From assembly GCA_030682505.1 (NCBI GenBank), contig JAUXOH010000460.1, forward strand, positions 1-22,096: a stretch of DNA of 22,096 nt, written 5' to 3'. The DNA comes from Candidatus Didemnitutus sp. GTDB taxonomy: Bacteria > Verrucomicrobiota > Verrucomicrobiia > Opitutales > Opitutaceae. Numbering within the stretch: position 1 is the stretch's first letter; each line of letters starts with the position of its first letter. This document shows, in pieces, positions 17,094 through 22,096 of this stretch. A program made the translations under genes and the position numbers. Under the pieces are notes generated by a model that was not told the DNA's origin, did not search any database, and saw only the letters and a list, made by a program, of their open reading frames with translations.

Positions 17094-17305
17094 TGTGGCA
17101 CTGTGATTGCGCGTTGCCGCGTCGCAAGCAAACGTGTGCAAATATCGGTTTGAACCGGTGCAAGGTGACCGTCTTCGGCTTGACCCAAGGCAGCGTAGGT
17201 GGTCGCGCCGACGGCCTCGAACAAAGCAACCGTGCGGAGTCCGACGCTGGCGCGCGTTTTGCGCAAACATGGCTCGGGGGTGGAAATGGCGTCTGGAGCG
17301 TTCAT
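17090..17305 (-). CDS. 71-aa ORF linking ATPase and LacI genes; possible remnant of a DUF2127-like gene
   Basis: The ORF starts with an ATG overlapping the ATPase stop as ATGA and ends with a TGA overlapping the LacI GTG start as GTGA. Its first half contains VGLRTVALFEA, which recalls the N-terminus of DUF2127 membrane proteins. The expected hydrophobic helices do not follow: after about residue 32 the sequence becomes polar and unlike any family I know. One reading is a short coupling gene. The other is a DUF2127 gene, formerly last in the ABC operon, cut off where the LacI regulatory region was joined to it. The LacI-type operator inside its 3' part favours the second reading. Expression and function are unknown. 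Confidence 0.4.
   Translation of the reverse strand: MNAPDAISTPEPCLRKTRASVGLRTVALFEAVGATTYAALGQAEDGHLAPVQTDICTRLLATRQRAITVPQ
17128..17139. promoter_or_regulatory. Near-perfect LacI-type operator upstream of the LacI gene
   Basis: GCAAACGTGTGC differs at one position from the perfect site downstream of the same gene. It lies 35-46 nt before the LacI GTG start, a position suited to autoregulation. A second inverted repeat, CGGTTTGAACCG, lies next to it at 17146-17157. No clear -35/-10 pair was found. Confidence 0.6.
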
Positions 17306-18603
17306 GGCTGAACCCCAGCCGGCGCGGTTTGGTAGATAACTTTGCGCGTGCTGTTGTATTTGAACAGTCTGGCATAGCGCGCCCAAGCGATGACGGTTCG
17401 GAGAATGCGCATTGGCCGCTCGTGCGGGAAGGTCAGCGCAAGCTGGCTCAGGATTGCGACTTCATCCACCTCGTGGCTGGCGGATTGATTCAGCATCCGC
17501 ACAACGAGATCGAAGACGAAAAGATTTTGCAGTCTGGCATTGAGCAACTGCTTGCGCGTGTTGATGTCGGCAGCGAGAAATTGTCGGCCTTCGGCAGTCA
17601 TTTCCACCTGCCCGCCGGGCGTCGTCGCCCAGCGCATCAACTCGGCGGCCTTCACCACCAGAAGGAGCTGGCTTAATTCAACACCCACATGGCGTGTCAA
17701 CGCGAACAGTTCCAGACTGCCTTCGTTTTCGAGCACTTCGAGCAGGCCGATGGCACTGCCGATGGTGACGTTCGGAATGGACTGGATGGGCAACCGGCCG
17801 ACGGCCGCCACCGGCGCTGGAGTCCACTCCGCCGGGAACGCCGTCTGTGTGATCAATGCATGGAGTTTCCCGATCAACGCGCCGAAGTCCGGGTGATGCT
17901 CGTCGCGCGGATACGGCAACGGGTTGTCGAGCACGGCGCGAATCGTGCCCGGATGCGCGCCCATGATCACGAGGCGCGTCGCCATGAAAACCCCCTCGTT
18001 GATGCTGTGCGTCACCATCAGGATGCTGTTCACCGGCGAAGATTTGCGGGTGTAGATGTCAATGACTTCATTGCGCAGTGTCTCGCGCGTGAGCACGTCG
18101 AGTGCGCTGAAGGGTTCGTCCATGCAAAGAATCTCCGGCTCGCTGGCGAGCGCGCGGGCCAGCCCAACCCGCTGCTTCATGCCGCCGGAGAGTTCTTTCG
18201 GATACGCCTCCTCCGAACCGGTCAGGCCAACCATCTCAATCACCTGCTGCACGCGCTTCACGCGGTCGGCGTCATCCCGCGCGGTGCGGGGCAAACCGGC
18301 GGCAACATTCTGCTGCACGGTCAACCACGGGAACAACGCAAAGTTTTGAAACACCAAGGCGGTTGATTGGTTCAGCCCAGCCTGCATTTTCCCGCGATAG
18401 AAAATCTGGCCGGCGGTCGGCTGCTCCAGGCCGATGATGGCGCGCAGGAGCGTGGACTTGCCGCAGCCCGACGGTCCGAGAATGGCCACGACTTCGTGCT
18501 CACGGATTTCGAGATTGATGTCGTGGAGAATCTCCACGCTCCCGCCGCCCGCGCCGGGGAAGGACTGGGACAGGTTTCGGATTTCCAATAATGGCGTTGG
18601 CAT
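17302..18603 (-). CDS. NitT/TauT-type ABC transporter ATPase with C-terminal AAA-associated domain
   Basis: The 433-aa protein is an importer ATPase of the nitrate/sulfonate/bicarbonate class. It shows Walker A GPSGCGKST (43-51), a Q-loop at Gln86, signature LSGGMKQR (138-145), Walker B ILCMDEPF (158-165) and the switch His199. The ATPase core ends near 250. Residues about 275-425 form an extra domain resembling the AAA-associated C-terminal domain (PF09821). It contains a winged-helix-like stretch (LSQLLLVVKAAELMRWA, then VEMTAEGRQFLAAD), which may regulate transport. The ATG at 18603 lies 2 nt after the permease stop. The gene ends with an ATGA overlap with the small ORF downstream. No substrate-binding protein is encoded in the window, so the substrate cannot be named; the class covers nitrate, sulfonates, bicarbonate, thiamine precursors and others. 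Confidence 0.92.
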   Translation of the reverse strand: MPTPLLEIRNLSQSFPGAGGGSVEILHDINLEIREHEVVAILGPSGCGKSTLLRAIIGLEQPTAGQIFYRGKMQAGLNQSTALVFQNFALFPWLTVQQNVAAGLPRTARDDADRVKRVQQVIEMVGLTGSEEAYPKELSGGMKQRVGLARALASEPEILCMDEPFSALDVLTRETLRNEVIDIYTRKSSPVNSILMVTHSINEGVFMATRLVIMGAHPGTIRAVLDNPLPYPRDEHHPDFGALIGKLHALITQTAFPAEWTPAPVAAVGRLPIQSIPNVTIGSAIGLLEVLENEGSLELFALTRHVGVELSQLLLVVKAAELMRWATTPGGQVEMTAEGRQFLAADINTRKQLLNARLQNLFVFDLVVRMLNQSASHEVDEVAILSQLALTFPHERPMRILRTVIAWARYARLFKYNSTRKVIYQTAPAGVQP

Positions 18604-18605
18604 AA

Positions 18606-20342
18606 TCAGATGTTCAACGTGAAGCGAGTTTGCGCCAGGTGGCTGAGCGGTCGCCAGACGAGCCGGTTAAAGCCCACGACCGTCACCGCCATGATACCCA
18701 CGGCGGCGGCCAGAACGTGAAAGTCACCGCGTTCGGTCGCCGCGCTGATGGCCGCGCCCAACCCGGTCGTCATGAGCGTCTCACCCCGGTATTTCATGTA
18801 TTCAGCGACGATGCTGGCGTTCCACGCGCCGCCCATCGCGGTGATCCAGCCCGTGAGCAGACTCGGAAAGATGGCGGGTAAGATGAGCGTTTGCCAGCGT
18901 TGCCGCCACGAGAACCGCGCCAGCCGGGACACTTCCCAGAATTCCCGCGGGATCGCGCTGCTCCCGGCGATGACATTGAACAGGATATACCACTGCGTGC
19001 CCAGGAGCAGCAAAACCACCGAGCTGATTCCCAAGCCGATGCCCGACGCCAGCATCGCGCCAACCACGAGCGGAAAAATCATCGGCGCAGGGAAGCTCGC
19101 CGCCATCTGAATGACGGGTTGCAGGGCGCGCGACCAGCGCGGGTGACGGCCAATCATCACGCCCACGGGAATCGTCCAGAGCGAGGCCAGCACGACCGCG
19201 AGAACGACGCGCAGAAAAGTTGCCGCCGTGCTGTCGAGCAACCCGAGCCATTGACCACTCGTCAGCGTCGTCAGCAGGTGAACATACTTCACCGCTCCAA
19301 AGACGCCGCCCGCGCCGATGGCGGCGACCAGCAGGCGGCTGGTCCAGCGGCGCGCATTCACCGCGCGGACGCTTGGCGCGTCGGCATTGGTCACGGGCGC
19401 GACCGCAGAGGCTCTGACCCGACGAGAGAAGAAGCTCCACGACTCCGACCCGGCCTGCCAGATCCGCGACCGTCGAATCCGTTCCCACAGCCACGAGGGG
19501 GCTGCGCTGGTGGCTTCTTCATCGGTGAACTTGTGCGACCACGCCACCAGCGGACGCCAGACCACCTGATCCACGAGCACAATCATGCCGAGCATCGCGA
19601 GCACACCGAACAGTTGCGCCCAGCCATCGCCGCGTTCGATGGCGAGACTCATATACGAACCCAGGCCCGGCAGCCGGAAATCGTGTTCGCCTAGGACAAA
19701 GGCCTCGCTCACCATCAGGAAGAACCAGCCACCGGCCATGGACATCATGCTGTTCCACAGCAAGCCGGTCGCGGCGAAGGAAAGATCGAGCCGGAAGAAC
19801 CGTTCCCACCACGACATTCTCGTCAGGCGTGCTACGGCCACCAAGTCCGGCGGCACAGATTTCAACGACGAGTAAAACGAGAATGTCATGTTCCACACCT
19901 GCCCGGTGAAAATCATCAGCACCGACGCGAGTTCGAGGCCGATGTTTTGGTGCGGAAACAGGTGAACCAGTCCCAGCACGAATCCCGGCAGGAAAGCCAG
20001 CACGGGAATGCTCTGGAGGATGTCGAGCGCCGGCAACATCACGCGCTCCGCACCGGCCACCCGAGCCATCGTGTAGCCATAGATCATCGTGAACAGGAAC
20101 GACAGGCCGTAAGCTAGAACGCCCCGCGTCAGGCTGAACATCGCGTAAAGCGGCAGGTAGCGCGCCTCCAAATGAATCTCCGGGACTTGCTGCAGCGGGG
20201 CGCTCCATTCGCGGGCGACGGTGACGAGCGCATAGATGAACGCGCCCAACAACGCCAGCACTGCGAGATCGGCCCATTTGAAAACTAGGTGCTGGTCTCC
20301 AGCCGGCTCGTTAGGATTCGATAGTCTCAAAATGTGCTGCAA
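18606..20342 (-). CDS. Fused two-domain ABC permease, NitT/TauT type
   Basis: This 578-aa inner-membrane protein contains two binding-protein-dependent transport (BPD_transp_1) units in one chain, about 65-270 and 370-570, joined by a polar linker at about 271-335. Each half has a cytoplasmic EAA-type coupling loop (VPPDLVAVARLTRMSWWERF at 163-182; IPREFWEVSRLARFSWRQRW at 464-483). The halves share further marks: a LG..I/ERGD segment and a closing WRPL. This shows an internal duplication, so a single polypeptide can form the full pore where most relatives use a homodimer. The start is TTG at 20342, 2 nt after the stop of the receiver gene; no ATG occurs before the first membrane segment. It is surely co-transcribed with the ATPase. 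Substrate is unknown. Confidence 0.9.
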   Translation of the reverse strand: MQHILRLSNPNEPAGDQHLVFKWADLAVLALLGAFIYALVTVAREWSAPLQQVPEIHLEARYLPLYAMFSLTRGVLAYGLSFLFTMIYGYTMARVAGAERVMLPALDILQSIPVLAFLPGFVLGLVHLFPHQNIGLELASVLMIFTGQVWNMTFSFYSSLKSVPPDLVAVARLTRMSWWERFFRLDLSFAATGLLWNSMMSMAGGWFFLMVSEAFVLGEHDFRLPGLGSYMSLAIERGDGWAQLFGVLAMLGMIVLVDQVVWRPLVAWSHKFTDEEATSAAPSWLWERIRRSRIWQAGSESWSFFSRRVRASAVAPVTNADAPSVRAVNARRWTSRLLVAAIGAGGVFGAVKYVHLLTTLTSGQWLGLLDSTAATFLRVVLAVVLASLWTIPVGVMIGRHPRWSRALQPVIQMAASFPAPMIFPLVVGAMLASGIGLGISSVVLLLLGTQWYILFNVIAGSSAIPREFWEVSRLARFSWRQRWQTLILPAIFPSLLTGWITAMGGAWNASIVAEYMKYRGETLMTTGLGAAISAATERGDFHVLAAAVGIMAVTVVGFNRLVWRPLSHLAQTRFTLNI

Positions 20343-20344
20343 GA

Positions 20345-20875
20345 TTACGAAACCCGGCTCTCCGTGGCAGGCTTGTAGTGGAACTTCTTGCTCCCACCCG
20401 CCAGTCGCGCCAAGCGCGCTTCCGCAGATTCCGCGAGCAAGGCATTCATCGTCCTGAGCAGAGTGGGAATGTCCAACGGCTTTTCCAGCAGCGCGCCGAC
20501 GCCGGCATTGAGCGCGGTGAACAATTGATTGGGTCGCGCGGTGATGATGATGATCGGGATCAACGGGTGTTCCGCCGTAAGCCGCTCGACGGTATCCCAG
20601 CCGTTCTTCACGGGCATGTTGAGATCAAGCAAAACGAGATCCACTTCGGCGGCCGAAACGATGTCCAGCGCGTCCTGCCCATCCTTGGCGGGGAACACGG
20701 CGTAGCCGTCACTGCGCAAGGCGGCGGCGAGTGATTCGCGCACGCCAGGATCATCGTCGGCCAGCAGGATGCGTTTCCCACGGTCCGCCGGTGACGGCAT
20801 CGAACTGCGCACGGCTGCGGGCGGCAGCTTGGCCTTCGCTGGTTTCTGGCTCGGGGATTGCGCCGAGGCTTTCAT
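20345..20875 (-). CDS. Stand-alone response-regulator receiver protein (second of the pair)
   Basis: With the start at 20875 the protein is 176 aa. A polar, Pro/Ala/Lys-rich N-terminus (1-33) precedes a CheY-like receiver domain: acidic pocket Asp40-Asp42, phospho-acceptor Asp84 in VLLDLNMP, Thr112 in IIITARP and Lys132 in EKPLD. No DNA-binding or enzymatic output domain follows, only a short basic tail. The frame is open to 20908, but the ATG at 20875 overlaps the upstream stop as ATGA and is preceded by AAGGAG at 8 nt, which decides the start. It is a clear paralogue of the upstream receiver. It may act by protein-protein contact, possibly on the ABC transporter encoded 2 nt downstream; that role is inferred. 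Confidence 0.9.
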   Translation of the reverse strand: MKASAQSPSQKPAKAKLPPAAVRSSMPSPADRGKRILLADDDPGVRESLAAALRSDGYAVFPAKDGQDALDIVSAAEVDLVLLDLNMPVKNGWDTVERLTAEHPLIPIIIITARPNQLFTALNAGVGALLEKPLDIPTLLRTMNALLAESAEARLARLAGGSKKFHYKPATESRVS

Positions 20876-21390
20876 TGGGGAAACTCCTTCGTGCGCATGG
20901 GAAGACATCGGGTGATGAACTTGCGATCCGTGACGCGGCTGATGTGCCTAGCCGATGCTTCGTTGACGAGCGTGGCGATGGCTTCCAGCAGCATGGAAAT
21001 GTCGAGGGGCTTTTCCATAAAGGCGTCCACGCCCAGACGTACCGCATGCCCGTATTGATCCGGGCGGGCGGTGATCACAATGACCGGCAGCAAAGGCAAG
21101 ACCCAATCCATTTGGATGAACGCCGTCCAGCCGTCCCAGCGCGACATATTCAGATCGAGCAAGACCAGGTCATACTTGTGTTCGACGACGCGCTTGACGG
21201 CGGCGATGCCGTCAACGGCCTCGTCCACCACGAAACCTTCCAGTTCGAGAACAGCAGCCAAGCTGGCACGCACTGCCGCGTCATCATCGGCGATGAGAAT
21301 GCGCTTGGTAACGACCACTTGGGACAGCGGACTGGGTTGGGGCTGGTAACGGCGGGAAACAGGCAGCGGGGCTTCGAGTAATAGATTCAT
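20872..21390 (-). CDS. Stand-alone response-regulator receiver protein (first of the pair)
   Basis: The 172-aa product is a CheY-like receiver: acidic pocket Asp35-Asp37, phospho-acceptor Asp79 in VLLDLNMS, Thr107 in IVITARP and Lys127 in MEKPLD. A 28-residue N-terminal extension and a tail of about 35 residues flank it, with no output domain. It shares with the next gene the ITARPxQ and EKPLDI blocks and their spacing, so the two arose by duplication. The stop overlaps the next start as ATGA, so translation is probably coupled. No histidine kinase is encoded nearby. The ATG at 21390 has no clear Shine-Dalgarno, and a start slightly further in cannot be excluded. Confidence 0.9.
   Translation of the reverse strand: MNLLLEAPLPVSRRYQPQPSPLSQVVVTKRILIADDDAAVRASLAAVLELEGFVVDEAVDGIAAVKRVVEHKYDLVLLDLNMSRWDGWTAFIQMDWVLPLLPVIVITARPDQYGHAVRLGVDAFMEKPLDISMLLEAIATLVNEASARHISRVTDRKFITRCLPMRTKEFPQ
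20884..20889 (-). promoter_or_regulatory. Ribosome binding site AAGGAG that fixes the start of the second receiver gene
   Basis: AAGGAG on the minus strand lies 8 nt before the ATG at 20875, inside the end of the upstream receiver gene. It is one of very few good Shine-Dalgarno sequences in the window and favours this ATG over the one at 20908. Confidence 0.75.
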
Positions 21391-21435
21391 AAAAGTAACG
21401 GTTGCTGATCCGAGTTAGCCGTTGAGTTCAAAACC

Positions 21436-21462
21436 GCAGGAGCGGCGGCTTGCCGCCCCTGC
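21436..21462 (-). terminator. Hairpin between the small secreted protein and the receiver operon
   Basis: Arms at 21436-21446 and 21452-21462 pair over 10 bp with one A-C mismatch (GCAGG outer, GCGGC inner) and a 5-nt loop. On the minus strand it is followed by GGTTTT, so it could be a weak terminator for the upstream gene. The GC-rich core also looks like the dispersed palindromes common in such genomes. It starts 17 nt after the stop codon of the small secreted protein. Confidence 0.45.
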
Positions 21463-21478
21463 GTGCGACGACGCTGCG

Positions 21479-21859
21479 TCAGCTTTTGGGACGAGTGGCG
21501 GGCGTGGCCGCCGGCTTGGGTTCCTTGTCCGCCGGGATTTGAACCCGTTCGAGCATGGGCGTGCCGGAACCCGCCGCGTAGGTGATGTTAACGGGCAGGC
21601 CCGCTTTAAGAGCAGTGGCGCTCACGGGATTGCCATGTTCGATGAACTTCGTCTGGTCGTTCCACTGGAACGTCCCCTCGGCCTTGGTCTTTTGGTCGGT
21701 GACTACGAGCTGATGGGTCTTGACGTCCACCGACTTGATGAGGCCATGCTCCTCGGCGGTCTTGAGGACGTTCCCGGCGAACAACGCAGCCGGACTCAAG
21801 ACGGCCGCGCACATGGTGACGAAAGCGGCTTTCCGGACGAGACTGAAGTTTGTTTTCAT
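21479..21859 (-). CDS. Small secreted protein, 126 aa, unknown function
   Basis: A signal peptide spans about 1-28 (cleavage near LFA-GN). The mature part of about 98 residues is beta-rich with a repeated strand pattern (IKSVDVKTHQLVVTD, then FQWNDQTKFI and VNITYA) and ends in a Pro/Lys/Ala-rich tail. The pattern recalls small OB-like or DUF5666-like periplasmic domains in which a metal or ligand modulates the fold, but I cannot assign a family. The start at 21859 is supported by the signal peptide and by AAGGAA 7 nt upstream (21872 down to 21867); the frame is open to 21931. It may be a separate transcription unit, given the hairpin after it. An insertion sequence ends 97 nt upstream of its start, so its promoter may be altered. 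Confidence 0.8.
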   Translation of the reverse strand: MKTNFSLVRKAAFVTMCAAVLSPAALFAGNVLKTAEEHGLIKSVDVKTHQLVVTDQKTKAEGTFQWNDQTKFIEHGNPVSATALKAGLPVNITYAAGSGTPMLERVQIPADKEPKPAATPATRPKS

Positions 21860-21955
21860 ATCAATGTTCCTTTTTTGTTTTTGTTTGTCGCCCGTTATGG
21901 GCGCTGTCGAATGGACTTTAGCCGCCGCCATGCCAGGAAGTCGTTCGGTTGATTG

Positions 21956-22096
21956 TGAGGTGGACCCCGAAAACTGGACAGGCCGGATCGTTAACGCAAA
22001 CTCAGCCCAACGATCCCCATGTCAAAGAAACGACGTCAGCATAGTCCCGATCTGAAAGCGCGGGTCGGCTTGGAAGCCCTCAAGGGCATCGAGCCG
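21956..22096 (+). mobile_element. Left end of an IS3-family insertion sequence; right end beyond the window
   Basis: The left terminal repeat appears to begin at 21956 with TGAGGTGGACCCCGAAAACT, matching the TG-starting, TGGAC-containing ends of IS3-family elements. The transposase OrfA starts 63 nt inside. The right inverted repeat and the target duplication cannot be seen. Confidence 0.75.
22019..22096 (+). CDS. IS3-family transposase OrfA, first 26 codons
   Basis: The visible product starts MSKKRRQHSPDLKARVGLEA, the characteristic basic start of IS3-family OrfA proteins, which carry an N-terminal helix-turn-helix and are fused to the DDE transposase OrfB by programmed -1 frameshifting. 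The rest lies off the right edge, so intactness cannot be judged. It is the only gene on the plus strand in the window. Confidence 0.85.
   Translation, partial: MSKKRRQHSPDLKARVGLEALKGIEP

Noticed and set aside
17094..17375. N-terminal extension of the LacI protein
   Set aside because: It would overlap the ATPase gene and place about 94 Arg-rich residues before the helix-turn-helix, unlike LacI proteins.
21889..21903. Small inverted repeat CGCCC/GGGCG upstream of the secreted protein
   Set aside because: The stem is only 5 bp with a 5-nt loop and no T-run in either direction; likely chance.

Overview
The window looks like a high-GC Gram-negative chromosome segment, most probably from a verrucomicrobium of the Opitutaceae type. 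Three things point that way: a large TonB-dependent receptor with no SusD partner, weak or absent Shine-Dalgarno sequences in front of most genes, and the style of the glycan genes. The taxon is an inference; no rRNA or marker gene is present. All genes except the transposase fragment at the right edge lie on the minus strand, so transcription runs from high to low coordinates.

Region 1 (1 to about 17,140) is a glycan-utilisation locus. In transcription order it holds a LacI-family regulator, a secreted GH144-type beta-1,2-glucanase with extra C-terminal domains, a TonB-dependent receptor, a cytoplasmic GH94 enzyme resembling 1,2-beta-oligoglucan phosphorylase (SOGP), a GPH/MelB-type sugar symporter, a secreted protein with a CIA30-like domain, a discoidin domain and an (alpha/alpha)6-barrel module of unassigned family, and a cytoplasmic GH3 beta-glucosidase cut by the left window edge. 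Read together they give a complete path for beta-1,2-glucan (linear or cyclic). Polymer is bound and passed through the outer membrane, cut in the periplasm to sophoro-oligosaccharides, imported by the symporter, phosphorolysed by the GH94 enzyme to glucose-1-phosphate, and the last sophorose is hydrolysed by GH3. The specificity is inferred from the GH144 + GH94 + GH3 combination. LacI-type palindromes (GCAAACGTTTGC and variants) lie upstream of the GH144 gene and just upstream of the LacI gene, suggesting a repressor that controls the locus and itself.

Region 2 (about 17,090 to 21,860) is a different module: two stand-alone response-regulator receiver proteins, a fused two-domain NitT/TauT-type ABC permease and an NrtD-like ATPase with a C-terminal AAA-associated domain, all tightly packed with 2-4 nt gaps or overlaps. 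It has no histidine kinase and no substrate-binding protein. A small secreted protein lies upstream of the receivers. A 71-codon ORF overlaps the ATPase stop and the LacI start by 4 nt each and sits at the boundary between the two modules; its N-terminus faintly recalls DUF2127 proteins.

Region 3 (21,956 to the right edge) is the left end of an IS3-family insertion sequence on the plus strand, with the first 26 codons of its OrfA. No tRNA, rRNA or CRISPR was seen.
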